From contig NZ_JBPBBA010000015.1 of the NCBI RefSeq assembly GCF_050896395.1, positions 13,663 through 77,662 on the forward strand: a DNA stretch of 64,000 nucleotides, in the 5' to 3' direction. Shown here one piece after another: positions 35,031 to 43,472 of the stretch (the first letter of the stretch is position 1; every line of letters begins with the position of its first letter). A program made the translations under genes and the position numbers. Below the pieces are notes generated by a model. That model was not told the DNA's origin. It ran no database searches and worked only from the letters and a program-made list of their open reading frames with translations. This DNA comes from Nioella aestuarii. GTDB taxonomy: Bacteria > Pseudomonadota > Alphaproteobacteria > Rhodobacterales > Rhodobacteraceae.

Positions 35031-35183
35031 GTGGCGTCATTTTCCTTTAGTGGTGTTACTGGCCGTGCGGTTGTCTCCGCCGGTCTTTGGGTTGGTCTTT
35101 ACGGTCATTTCTCAAACGAATGAGGGCCGGGGAATGACCCGACCCTGCCCGTATGAGACGTTGACCGCCTGCTTGACGGGCGC

Positions 35184-35212
35184 TCTATAGCCACTGGCGG
35201 GGGAAAGAGCAA
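35184..35212 (-). promoter_or_regulatory. predicted sigma-70-type promoter of rpsA
   Basis: On the minus strand TTGCTC (-35), a 17-nt spacer and TATAGA (-10) lie about 155 nt upstream of the rpsA start. The long leader leaves room for autoregulation, as known for rpsA. Confidence 0.65.
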
Positions 35213-35244
35213 GCCTGCAACGCCTGCAAATCAAGGCTTGGAGT

Positions 35245-36243
35245 TCAGCAGAAGCGCTCGGGCCCGACCCACTGCTCCTCTGAATAGCGGTCGCCATGCG
35301 CCCACCCGGCGGGCAGAACGGCTTCAATCGCCGCAAGATCACTTTCTGACAGGGTCATGTTGGCCCCCTCGATATGCTGGCGGAAATGATCCAGCGACCT
35401 TGTGCCGGGAATGGGCAGCACGTGATCCCCCTGCGCCAGCGTCCAGGCGACGGCCAACGCGGCGGCACTGGTGCCCATCTCGGCGGCCAGTGCGCGGAAC
35501 GCATCGGTTGCGGAGATATTGGCAGGGTAGGTTTCCGCGCTGAAGCGCGGGTTAGAAGCGAGGAAGGGCAGGTCCTGCACCACTTCCCAGCTAAGCGGCC
35601 TGTCCGTGAGGAAAGAGCGCCCCACGGGCGAGAAGGCCACGAATGTCGCCCCGATCCGCGCGCAGCCCTGGATGAGCCCCAGTTCCGGCGACCGGGTGGA
35701 CAGAGAATATTCCGACTGAACCGCCGCAATCGGGTGCACCGCATGGGCGCGGGCCAGCGTTGTCGGCGAGATTTCGGACAGGCCAATGGATTTGGTTTTG
35801 CCTTTTTTGACCAGTGATGCCAGCGCCTCAGCGCTTTCCTCGATAGGGAGGGATTTATCCCGGCGATGCGCGTAGAAGAGGTCCACCGCCTCAACCCCGA
35901 GCCGCTTCAGGCTGGCATCCAGTTCTGCCTCCAGATGCTCCAGATCGTTTCGGAAGATGCGGTTGCCATCCCCGTCCCGCGTTATCGCGGCCTTGGTGGC
36001 GATGGTGAAATGGTCGCGCGCCTCTGGCCGCGCACGCAGGTAGTCACCGATCACCCGCTCCGACCGCCCCATGCCATAGACATTGGCGGTATCCAGATGT
36101 GTCACCCCGGCGGCCATCGCCTCATCAAGAATGGCGAAAGAGTTTTCGTCCGTTGTGGCCCCGTAGAAATCGGAAAATGACATCGCTCCGTAGCCGAGGC
36201 AGGAGACTATGGGGCCGGATTGGCCAAGCTTCATCCGTCGCAT
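35245..36243 (-). CDS. aldo/keto reductase
   Basis: NADPH-dependent oxidoreductase (332 aa, TIM barrel) of the AKR family. LGYGAMSFSDFYG opens the barrel, LDTANVYGMGRSERVIGD holds the catalytic Asp/Tyr, TIATKAA holds the catalytic Lys and YAHRRDKS gives the catalytic His position. IPGTRSLDHFRQHIEG near the end binds the cofactor phosphate. Physiological substrates are unknown. The ATG at 36243 overlaps the cmk stop (ATGA), so it is coupled to cmk, an unusual insertion between cmk and rpsA. Confidence 0.88.
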   Translation of the reverse strand: MRRMKLGQSGPIVSCLGYGAMSFSDFYGATTDENSFAILDEAMAAGVTHLDTANVYGMGRSERVIGDYLRARPEARDHFTIATKAAITRDGDGNRIFRNDLEHLEAELDASLKRLGVEAVDLFYAHRRDKSLPIEESAEALASLVKKGKTKSIGLSEISPTTLARAHAVHPIAAVQSEYSLSTRSPELGLIQGCARIGATFVAFSPVGRSFLTDRPLSWEVVQDLPFLASNPRFSAETYPANISATDAFRALAAEMGTSAAALAVAWTLAQGDHVLPIPGTRSLDHFRQHIEGANMTLSESDLAAIEAVLPAGWAHGDRYSEEQWVGPERFC

Positions 36244-36851
36244 CAAGGCATCCTTTGGGAAATGGCTGTTATCGCTGCTACGAATGCTTGCTCAATCGTC
36301 ATGTCCGACGTGTCGATCATCACGGCATCCTCCGCAGGTTTCAGCGGGGCGGTGGCCCGGGCGCTGTCGCGCGCATCGCGTTCGCGCAGTTCCGCCAACA
36401 CCTCGTCAAAGCCGATCTCACGACCGTTCGCCACCAGTTCCTTGTGCCGCCTGGCCGCGCGGGTTTCGTCGGATGCTGTGACGTAAAGCTTCGCTTCCGC
36501 ATCGGGGCAAATCACCGTGCCAATGTCGCGCCCATCCAGAACGGCGCCACCCATGCGCCGGGAAAAGGCGCGCTGAAAGTCGAGCAGCGCCGCGCGCACC
36601 TCTGGGATCACCGCAACCTTGCTGGCCGCCTGAGCCGCCTCAGCCCCGCGCAGGTCGGGATGATCGAGGTCTTCGGCGCGCAAGGCCTCAGCCGCTGTGA
36701 CCGGATCTTCTCCATCCAGCATCCGCTGGCCCACGGCGCGATACAGCAGCCCCGTATCCAGATAGGCAAAGCCAAAATGATCCGCCACTGCCCGCGCGAT
36801 GGTGCCCTTGCCCGCCGCTGCGGGCCCGTCGATTGCAACTGTAAAAGCCAT
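36243..36851 (-). CDS. cmk: cytidylate kinase
   Basis: Phosphorylates CMP and dCMP (202 aa). The N-terminal P-loop IDGPAAAGKGT is at residues 7-17, GFAYLDTGLLYRAVG binds the nucleotide monophosphate, and DGRDIGTVICPDAEAK and RELRERDARDSARATAPL are cmk-typical. The ATG at 36851 aligns with the family start. It lies downstream of aroA (with two GFA genes between) and upstream of rpsA, the conserved order. Confidence 0.96.
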   Translation of the reverse strand: MAFTVAIDGPAAAGKGTIARAVADHFGFAYLDTGLLYRAVGQRMLDGEDPVTAAEALRAEDLDHPDLRGAEAAQAASKVAVIPEVRAALLDFQRAFSRRMGGAVLDGRDIGTVICPDAEAKLYVTASDETRAARRHKELVANGREIGFDEVLAELRERDARDSARATAPLKPAEDAVMIDTSDMTIEQAFVAAITAISQRMP

Positions 36852-36893
36852 GGGCACAGGGCTAGCCCCGCCCGCGCCTCGGTGCAAGCCCGA

Positions 36894-37298
36894 TCAGTCC
36901 ACGACCATGGTCGTCAACACCGGGTCATAGCCCTCGGCCTGCGGCACACCCTCGGGGATATCGTAGTAATCGCCCTTGTCAGCGCAGAAGATATGGCCAG
37001 CGATCGTCAATCCGGATGCCCCATCGAGACTGCCCGCGAAGATTGAAAGATTCTCTCCCGTTCCGTCCCAGAACAGGTTTGACCCGCAAATACCACAGAA
37101 CCCACGCCGGGCTGTGTCCGAGGATTGGAACCACGTCACCGCGCCCTCGACCGTGATGTGGTCGCGATGCGTAGATGTTGCGGCAACGTGGTGGCCCGAA
37201 GTCTTGCGGCACTGGCTGCAATGGCAGGCGATCACGGGTCTGAGCGGCCCGGTGATTGTGAAGCGGACAGCGCCGCAAAGACAGGATCCATTGGTCAT
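36894..37298 (-). CDS. GFA family protein (copy 1)
   Basis: Zinc-binding CENP-V/GFA-family protein (134 aa). The zinc ligands lie in GSCLCGAVRF, CHCSQCRK and GFCGICGSNLFW. GFA stands for glutathione-dependent formaldehyde-activating enzyme, but most members have no proven activity. The start at 37298 overlaps the stop of copy 2 (ATGA), so the two are co-translated. Confidence 0.9.
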   Translation of the reverse strand: MTNGSCLCGAVRFTITGPLRPVIACHCSQCRKTSGHHVAATSTHRDHITVEGAVTWFQSSDTARRGFCGICGSNLFWDGTGENLSIFAGSLDGASGLTIAGHIFCADKGDYYDIPEGVPQAEGYDPVLTTMVVD

Positions 37299-37699
37299 GC
37301 GTCGATCTCCTCTCCGGTTTCCCAGCCCACGTAGCAAGGCGCGCCATCCTCGCAGCGGTAATAGTCGCCCTTGTCGGCGTAGAAAATATGCCGCTTCAGA
37401 CTAAGCCCGGTTGGTGCATCCATCGACCCCGCCGAAACAAAGACGATACCGTCGTACTGCTCCCAGAACAGATAGCTGCCACAGGTGCTGCAAAAGCCCC
37501 GCCGTGCCTTGCCGGGAGTGGAGTCATACCAGCGGGGCGAGCCTTCGATGGTGATTGCGTTCCAGGCGACGGGCGCGGCTGCGCTGAAATGGCCGGTCAC
37601 TTTGCGGCACTGGTTGCAATGGCATCCAGAAACACCCTCGGGGATCTCCCCCCGAATCTGATAGCTGATCTCTCCACACAGGCAGCTTCCCGTGATCAT
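37295..37699 (-). CDS. GFA family protein (copy 2)
   Basis: Second zinc-binding GFA protein (134 aa), clearly paralogous to copy 1: GSCLCGEISY, CHCNQCRKVTGHF and GFCSTCGSYLFWEQY align along the whole length, with IFYADKGDYY at the C-terminus in both (IFCADKGDYY in copy 1). AAGGA lies 8 nt before the ATG at 37699. The pair lies between aroA and cmk and looks like a tandem duplication inserted into that conserved pair. Confidence 0.9.
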   Translation of the reverse strand: MITGSCLCGEISYQIRGEIPEGVSGCHCNQCRKVTGHFSAAAPVAWNAITIEGSPRWYDSTPGKARRGFCSTCGSYLFWEQYDGIVFVSAGSMDAPTGLSLKRHIFYADKGDYYRCEDGAPCYVGWETGEEIDA

Positions 37700-37775
37700 C
37701 GTGCCATCCTTTGTCGTGACCTCGGGCCAAAGACAGCACGGGCAGATCAACGATGTCACGCTGGAAAGCGACCTG

Positions 37776-39128
37776 TTAAAGGCCAGTCCGCTCCAGCGAG
37801 GCCCCGAGCGACGCCATCAGTGGCTCAAAAATCGGGAAGCTGGTGACGATCGGGCTGGCATCATCAACCCGCACCGGGTTTTGCGTGGACATACCGAGGC
37901 AGAGGAAGGACATGGCAATGCGGTGGTCGAGATGGCTTTCGGTCAGGCCGCCCCCGGGTACGTTCCCCGCTCCCTTGCCGGTGACGATCCACCAATCGGG
38001 ACCATCTTCGACCTCCACACCATTTGCACGCAGCCCAGTGGCCATCGCGTCGATCCGGTCGCTTTCCTTCACCCGCAATTCCTTGACGCCACGCATGACG
38101 GTCTGGCCGGTCGCATTGGCCGCGACGACCGAGAGAATCGGGTATTCGTCGATCATTGATGCGGCGCGGGCAGGCGGAACCTCTATACCCTGCATATTCG
38201 GGGAATATTTCGCACGCAGATCGGCGACCGGCTCTCCCCCCTCTTCGCGCTTATTCTCGAAGGTTAGGTCCGCGCCCATCTCCTGTAGAGTGTAGAACAG
38301 ACCTGCACGGGTGGGGTTGAGTCCGATATTTGGGACCAGGACGTCAGATCCCGGCACGATAAGCGCCGCACAGACCGGGAAGGCCGCCGAGGACGGATCG
38401 CGTGGGACGGTGATGGTCTGCGGCTTCAGCTCCGGCTGGCCAGTCAGGGTGATGACCCGGCCTTCGCTTGTGTCTTCCACCGAGATCTCAGCGCCAAAAC
38501 CCGCAAGCATCCGCTCGGTATGGTCGCGGGTCGCTTCTTTCTCGATCACCACGGTCTGTCCGGGGGCATTGAGCCCTGCCAGCAGCACCGCGGATTTCAC
38601 CTGTGCGCTCGGCACTGGCACCGTGTAGCGCACCGGAACCGGCTCTGCCGCGCCCACAAGCGTCATCGGCAGCCGCCCGCCCTCGCGGCCCACAGACTGA
38701 CACCCGAACAGCGCCAGCGGGTCCGTGACCCGCGCCATGGGGCGCTTGTTGAGGCTTGCATCGCCAGTGAAGGTCACAGTGATTGGACAGGTTGCCATCG
38801 ACCCCATGATCAACCGCACGCCGGTTCCGGAATTGCCGCAGTCGATTACGTTGTCAGGTTCTGCAAAGCCTCCGACACCCACCCCGTGCACGCGCCATTC
38901 GCCATCGCCCAGGCGTTCGACATCCGCACCGAAGGCCTCCATCGCCTTGGCTGTGTCGAGCACGTCTTGCCCCTCTAGCAGGCCAGTGATGCGAGTTTCG
39001 CCCACGGCCATGGCACCAAGGATCAGGCCGCGGTGTGAGATCGACTTGTCGCCGGGCACATCGGCGGTGCCTGTCAGCGGCCCCGAAGGGTGCGAGGTCA
39101 TGGGAACGGGGCTGCCGTGGCCGGACAT
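37776..39128 (-). CDS. aroA: EPSP synthase, class II-like
   Basis: Sixth shikimate-pathway step: makes 5-enolpyruvylshikimate-3-phosphate from PEP and shikimate-3-phosphate (450 aa). GDKSISHRGLILGAMA, ITGLLEGQDVLDTAKAM, CGNSGTGVRLIMG, DASLNKRPMARV, AQVKSAVLLAGLNA and EKEATRDHTERML are typical. The overall pattern is closest to class II (CP4-type) enzymes. The position that is Ala in CP4 (GNAATG) is Gly here (GNSGTG), which in this family favours glyphosate sensitivity. It is the first gene of the aroA-to-trpB cluster. Confidence 0.95.
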   Translation of the reverse strand: MSGHGSPVPMTSHPSGPLTGTADVPGDKSISHRGLILGAMAVGETRITGLLEGQDVLDTAKAMEAFGADVERLGDGEWRVHGVGVGGFAEPDNVIDCGNSGTGVRLIMGSMATCPITVTFTGDASLNKRPMARVTDPLALFGCQSVGREGGRLPMTLVGAAEPVPVRYTVPVPSAQVKSAVLLAGLNAPGQTVVIEKEATRDHTERMLAGFGAEISVEDTSEGRVITLTGQPELKPQTITVPRDPSSAAFPVCAALIVPGSDVLVPNIGLNPTRAGLFYTLQEMGADLTFENKREEGGEPVADLRAKYSPNMQGIEVPPARAASMIDEYPILSVVAANATGQTVMRGVKELRVKESDRIDAMATGLRANGVEVEDGPDWWIVTGKGAGNVPGGGLTESHLDHRIAMSFLCLGMSTQNPVRVDDASPIVTSFPIFEPLMASLGASLERTGL

Positions 39129-39366
39129 GGGCGCGTCTCCTGCAAAGGGTTCGGGCCGGGTGATAGCGCCTGACAGGTGGGGCGTCCACTCCCCTCTTTA
39201 CCCGTCTGCAAACATGTTGGAACCAGACGCTTTCACCGCCTTCGGCATGGATCCGGGCGCAAGTGAACGCACACCCCATTTTCGGGGGCATTCATCCACC
39301 TGCTGGGGTTCTGTCCCGCCGCCTCGCGCCCGCCCCAAGTATTGGCCCCAAGGGCGACATCGGGCC

Positions 39367-40080
39367 TCAGCGTCTGCGGAACGTCAGATAGTGGGGTGTG
39401 CGCCCTTCACGTAGCGCCTTCATCTCATACCGGGTCGAGATCCAGTCTTGCCAAGGATCACGCCAATCCTCTGGCCCTTCCGCCAGCCATTCGAACCCGT
39501 GGCGCGGCACCTCTTCCAGAGTTTGGCGCACGTAGTCGGGAATATCGGTTGCGACCCGGAAAATCGCACCGGGCTTCAGCACATGGGCCAAGGGCTCCAG
39601 ATGCTCAGGCGTCACGAAGCGGCGGCGATGGTGGCGTTTTTTCGGCCAGGGATCGGGGTAGAGCAGGAACGCGCGTGAAATGCTCGCCTCGGGCAGCACG
39701 TCGAACATATCGCGCGCATCGCCGGGATGGACCCGAAGGTTGTGGACGCCCGCCGCGCGGATCTTGCCAAGCAGCATGGCGACGCCATTGATATAAGGCT
39801 CGCATCCGATGATACCGACATCGGGGTTCTGCGTGGCTTGATGCACCATATGTTCGCCACCGCCAAAGCCCACCTCCAGCCAGACATCGCGCCCGCCAAA
39901 AAGCGTATCGAGGTCAAGCGGCACCCGCTCTGGGTTAGATTCCCAATCGACCGCACCAGGAGACAGGGCCGCAAGATCCTCATCCAGATAGGTTTCCTGG
40001 CTGTCGCGCAGGGTCTTTCCCTTGCGACGGCCATAGAAGTTGCGCCACGGGGCCTTGGGGTGCTTGGTGTTGTCGCTCAC
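39367..40080 (-). CDS. trmB: tRNA (guanine-N7)-methyltransferase
   Basis: Forms m7G46 in tRNA (237 aa). WLEVGFGGGEH is motif I, IGCEPYINGV follows, FLLYPDPWPKKRHHRRRF is the TrmB signature with catalytic Asp, and PDYVRQTLEE follows. It starts with GTG. The 238-nt region upstream of aroA (39129-39366) lies between the two genes. Its neighbours metK and a small membrane protein are upstream on the same strand. Confidence 0.95.
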   Translation of the reverse strand: MSDNTKHPKAPWRNFYGRRKGKTLRDSQETYLDEDLAALSPGAVDWESNPERVPLDLDTLFGGRDVWLEVGFGGGEHMVHQATQNPDVGIIGCEPYINGVAMLLGKIRAAGVHNLRVHPGDARDMFDVLPEASISRAFLLYPDPWPKKRHHRRRFVTPEHLEPLAHVLKPGAIFRVATDIPDYVRQTLEEVPRHGFEWLAEGPEDWRDPWQDWISTRYEMKALREGRTPHYLTFRRR

Positions 40081-40136
40081 GCTGGTGCCTCGATTGCCGG
40101 ATCAGCCGCGGGACATAGCGGCAAAGCGCCGGCGGC

Positions 40137-40607
40137 TCAACCGCCCCGTGCGCGGCGTTCGCGCGCCTCGATGCCGCTGAAGGCCGACCAGATGAAAAGC
40201 CGAAAAATCGGCACCTGAAAGAACAACGCAACGGCGATCAGCACGCCGATCATCTGAACCTGCTCCTGGGGCAGAATGCCAGGGATCCGCCAGCCGATCA
40301 CAAAGAGTGCAACAGCAACGACGATATGCACAAGCATCGCCAGCGCCGCCCATGTGAAGCTGAATTTCCAGGCCTCTCCGCCGGTTGAGCGCTGCCCCTC
40401 GGCATCGCGATAGCTTTGGGCGAACCACTGGAACGGCACGATCATCGCGCCAATGGCACCACCTATTACGGCTCCGCGCAGGATCGAACCGCTGAGATCC
40501 AGGCCTACCACAGTGATCAGAAGGTATAGAATGATCGCGACCGAGGCGGCGAAAACAGCATAATGCTTGATGAAATTGCGCGTGTAGGGCGGCTTGGTGG
40601 CGGACAT
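40137..40607 (-). CDS. four-TM membrane protein, ABZJ_00895-like
   Basis: Inner-membrane protein of 156 aa with four hydrophobic helices (about 13-33, 38-58, 80-104, 112-135). A conserved-looking GAVIGGAIGAMIVPFQWFAQ spans the first loop and FIWSAFSGIEARERRA ends it. The layout resembles the ABZJ_00895 family of unknown function; I am not certain of this match. The ATG at 40607 avoids a long basic, non-helical N-terminus. Confidence 0.6.
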   Translation of the reverse strand: MSATKPPYTRNFIKHYAVFAASVAIILYLLITVVGLDLSGSILRGAVIGGAIGAMIVPFQWFAQSYRDAEGQRSTGGEAWKFSFTWAALAMLVHIVVAVALFVIGWRIPGILPQEQVQMIGVLIAVALFFQVPIFRLFIWSAFSGIEARERRARGG

Positions 40608-40621
40608 CTGGTGTCTCCGAA

Positions 40622-40652
40622 TAGAAAAACGGCGCCCCGCATCAGGACGCCG
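40622..40652 (-). terminator. terminator of metK
   Basis: On the minus strand CGGCGTCC and GGGCGCCG form an 8-bp stem (one G-U) followed by TTTTTC, about 30 nt after the metK stop. Confidence 0.85.
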
Positions 40653-40681
40653 CAGTTCTTTAGCACAGGTTGCGCTGCCTG

Positions 40682-41863
40682 TTAAACGGCGGCTTTCAGG
40701 GCCTCGACCAGATTTGTCGCCTCCCATGAGAACCCGCCATCAGCTTCTGGTGCCCGGCCGAAGTGACCATAGGCCGCCGTGCGCTGGAAGATGGGCTTGT
40801 TCAGCCCAAGGTGGGTGCGGATGCCACGCGGGGTCAGGTCCATGCACTGGGCAACGGCCTTCTCGATCGCTGCTTCATGCACCTGACCCGTGCCATGGGT
40901 GTCGACATAGATCGACAGAGGCTTGGCCACGCCAATGGCGTAGGACAGTTGCAGCGTGCAACGGTCGGCCAGACCTGCGGCCACAACGTTCTTGGCAAGG
41001 TAACGCGCGGCATAGGCAGCCGAGCGGTCCACCTTGGTCGGGTCCTTGCCGGAAAACGCGCCGCCGCCATGGGGCGCAGCGCCACCATAGGTGTCGACGA
41101 TGATCTTGCGGCCCGTCAGGCCCGCGTCCCCATCGGGGCCGCCAATGACAAACTTACCGGTCGGGTTCACGTGCCATTCGGTAGCAGCGGTCAACCAGCC
41201 ATCGGGAAGGGTTTCGCGGATATAGGGCTCTACGATTGCGCGCACATCGTCCGAGCTCAGCGTCTCATCCAGATGCTGCGTTGACAGCACAACCGAGGTG
41301 ACTTCAACCGGCTTGCCGTTTTCATAACGAACGGAAAGCTGCGACTTGGCATCGGGACCAAGCGCGGGTTCCTGACCCGATTTGCGAACTTCCGCCAGAC
41401 GGCGCAGGATCGCGTGGGAATACTGGATAGGTGCGGGCATCAGCGCGGGCGTCTCATTGGTGGCGAACCCGAACATGATGCCCTGATCGCCCGCACCTTC
41501 GTCCTTGTTCTCCGCCGCGTTTACCCCCTGAGCGATATGCGCGGATTGTTCGTGGAGCAGGTTGGTGATTTCCACCGTCTGCCAGTGGAACTTGTCCTGC
41601 TCGTAGCCGATGTCGCGGATGCAATCGCGCGCGATTTCGTCGATCCGGCCCATATACTCGGTCAGCTTGGCCTGATCGCTCAGCCCCACTTCACCACCGA
41701 TGACGACCCGGTTGGTGGTTGCGAAGGTTTCACAGGCAACGCGGGCCTCGGGTTCTTCGGCAAGGAAGGCATCCAGAACCGCATCAGAGATACGATCACA
41801 GACCTTGTCCGGGTGCCCTTCTGACACGGATTCAGAAGTGAAAATGTAGTTATTGCGCGACAT
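40682..41863 (-). CDS. metK: S-adenosylmethionine synthetase
   Basis: Makes S-adenosylmethionine from methionine and ATP (393 aa). FTSESVSEGHPDKVCDRISD at residues 8-27 opens the enzyme. GEVGLSDQAK, GAGDQGIMFG, GGPDGDAGLTGRKIIVDTYG (given here by its core GDAGLTGRKI) and GGGAFSGKDPTKVDRSAAY are the signature loops. The ATG at 41863 matches family starts. A SAM/SAH riboswitch sits directly upstream and would repress translation when product is abundant. Confidence 0.97.
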   Translation of the reverse strand: MSRNNYIFTSESVSEGHPDKVCDRISDAVLDAFLAEEPEARVACETFATTNRVVIGGEVGLSDQAKLTEYMGRIDEIARDCIRDIGYEQDKFHWQTVEITNLLHEQSAHIAQGVNAAENKDEGAGDQGIMFGFATNETPALMPAPIQYSHAILRRLAEVRKSGQEPALGPDAKSQLSVRYENGKPVEVTSVVLSTQHLDETLSSDDVRAIVEPYIRETLPDGWLTAATEWHVNPTGKFVIGGPDGDAGLTGRKIIVDTYGGAAPHGGGAFSGKDPTKVDRSAAYAARYLAKNVVAAGLADRCTLQLSYAIGVAKPLSIYVDTHGTGQVHEAAIEKAVAQCMDLTPRGIRTHLGLNKPIFQRTAAYGHFGRAPEADGGFSWEATNLVEALKAAV

Positions 41864-41869
41864 GGGAAG

Positions 41870-41919
41870 TGCTCCATTACCTGTTATCGCCGCCACGCCA
41901 GGAAGCCGTTGTGGGGCGG
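41870..41919 (-). promoter_or_regulatory. SAM/SAH riboswitch upstream of metK
   Basis: On the minus strand the leader contains CACAACGGCTTCCTGGCGTG, the conserved core of the SAM/SAH riboswitch class known upstream of metK in Rhodobacterales. Flanking arms pair as CCAC/GTGG and CCG/CGG with a 2-nt bulge. The conserved AATGGAGCA follows after a 12-nt linker. The GGAG within it is the metK ribosome-binding site, 9-12 nt before the ATG. Ligand binding would form a pseudoknot that hides this site. Confidence 0.93.
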
Positions 41920-41929
41920 TTAGACCTGC

Positions 41930-41958
41930 GCCATACGCGCTTTGGACGGCAGGATCAA
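41930..41958 (-). promoter_or_regulatory. predicted metK promoter overlapping the lnt stop codon
   Basis: On the minus strand TTGATC (-35) and TATGGC (-10) are separated by 17 nt. The -35 includes the lnt TGA. Predicted transcription start, about 7 nt after the -10, falls just before the riboswitch. Confidence 0.65.
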
Positions 41959-43472
41959 TGGCGCACGCGTCGATCTGCCAGCGTGACGCAGAGTGACAAG
42001 CCAAGTAGCAACACCCAGATGGGCCAATCCCCGGTCCGTGCATAGACCGTCGCCGGCAATGGCGGCGGCAACCGCAGATCAAGCGCCCCCTCTTCCCCAA
42101 GCGGCAGCGACGACAGCACCTGACCGCGCGCATCTATGACGGCGGATACGCCCGTGTTGGCCGCACGCAGCAGTGGAAGACCCTGTTCTACGGCACGAAG
42201 CTGCGCCAGTTCCAAATGCTGGAACGGGCCCGAGAACTCTCCAAACCAAGCGTCATTGGTGATTTGCAGCAACCAATCCGGCCGCTCGACCTGCCGAATA
42301 TAGCTGGGGAAGATCGTCTCGTAGCAGATCATCGGAAAGGCCCGGCCAAGCTCTCCGAGATCCAGCAATTCCGGCCCCTGCCCCGGCGCATATCCCGGAC
42401 CAGCGGCCTCGGCCAAACCACGAAGGCCGATGCTGCGGGCCATCGCCGTAAGCGGGATGTATTCCCCAAAGGGCACAAGGTGGTGCTTGTCATAGGTTGC
42501 GACAAACGCTCCATCCTGATCAAGCAGAAACAGAGAATTGCGCACGGTGCCGTCTTGCACGCGTTGCCCACCAACAACCACACGGGCCACACCAGCAGCC
42601 TGGCCAATTGCCTCTCGCCAGGGTTCAGAGTTTCGCAACAGCGCAGGTAAAGAAGTTTCCGGCCATATCACCAACTGTGGCGGATCCGCGAGTTGTGGTT
42701 CGCTGGCCGTCAATTCCAGTGACCGCCGGAAAAAGACCGGGATCATCTCGGGCAGCCATTTAAGATGCTGAGGGGCATTTGGCTGAATCAGACGAATGAC
42801 CGGTGCGTTTTCGTCTGCCGCCGGGGCCGGTTGGATAAGCGATGCAGCCCCGAACACCGCACCCAGAACGGCAACCGGAACCGCCCCTATAACCGGACGC
42901 GACCAAACCGCACCCGCAATGCCCGCCGCCAGCAAAAGGGTCAGCGCGGTCAGTCCATGCGGACCGATCCAGGCAGCCAAACCCATAAGGGGGCTGCCAA
43001 TCCAGATATGACCGGGATGCGCCCACGGAAAACCGGTGAAGATCGAGGCCCGGAGCATTTCAACAAGGACAAGCGCCAAGGCCCATATCAGTGGGCGGAG
43101 CAATCCGGGCTGCGTAAGGCGCACAGCCAAGGACGCCGCCACCCCCCAGAAAAGCGCCAGACCGGCAGCCATCAAAATCAGGGCGAACGGGGCCATCCAT
43201 CCATGCCGCCATGGATCGACAAAAAACGGCTCCACGATCCAGTGCAAGGACAGGGCAAAATATCCCGTCCCCCCCGCAAGGCCGATCCAGAAGGCCCGTT
43301 TCAGGCCATCCGGATCAATCAAGAGCAGCGCAAAACCGGCAAATCCGGCCAAAGCCAAAAGGGGAAGGTCAAACGGGGCCAGTCCAAGGGCCGCGATCAC
43401 CCCTGCGCCAAAGCTCAGGCAGAGCCGTTGCCGCAGAGTTCGCGATGTGACCCAAAGAGCAGCCCCCGTCAC
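41955..43472 (-). CDS. lnt: apolipoprotein N-acyltransferase
   Basis: Adds the third acyl chain to lipoproteins at the outer face of the inner membrane (505 aa). The first about 210 residues form 6-8 hydrophobic helices. The C-terminal nitrilase-like domain has the catalytic Glu in WPETSLP, the Lys in YDKHHLVPFGEY and the Cys in ICYETIFP. It starts with GTG overlapping the corC stop (GTGA), so it is coupled to corC. The cluster phoH-ybeY-corC-lnt is conserved in proteobacteria. Confidence 0.95.
   Translation of the reverse strand: MTGAALWVTSRTLRQRLCLSFGAGVIAALGLAPFDLPLLALAGFAGFALLLIDPDGLKRAFWIGLAGGTGYFALSLHWIVEPFFVDPWRHGWMAPFALILMAAGLALFWGVAASLAVRLTQPGLLRPLIWALALVLVEMLRASIFTGFPWAHPGHIWIGSPLMGLAAWIGPHGLTALTLLLAAGIAGAVWSRPVIGAVPVAVLGAVFGAASLIQPAPAADENAPVIRLIQPNAPQHLKWLPEMIPVFFRRSLELTASEPQLADPPQLVIWPETSLPALLRNSEPWREAIGQAAGVARVVVGGQRVQDGTVRNSLFLLDQDGAFVATYDKHHLVPFGEYIPLTAMARSIGLRGLAEAAGPGYAPGQGPELLDLGELGRAFPMICYETIFPSYIRQVERPDWLLQITNDAWFGEFSGPFQHLELAQLRAVEQGLPLLRAANTGVSAVIDARGQVLSSLPLGEEGALDLRLPPPLPATVYARTGDWPIWVLLLGLSLCVTLADRRVRH

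Noticed and set aside
33216..35123. 635-codon plus-strand frame opposite rpsA
   Set aside because: Antisense to ribosomal protein S1; no family motif of its own.
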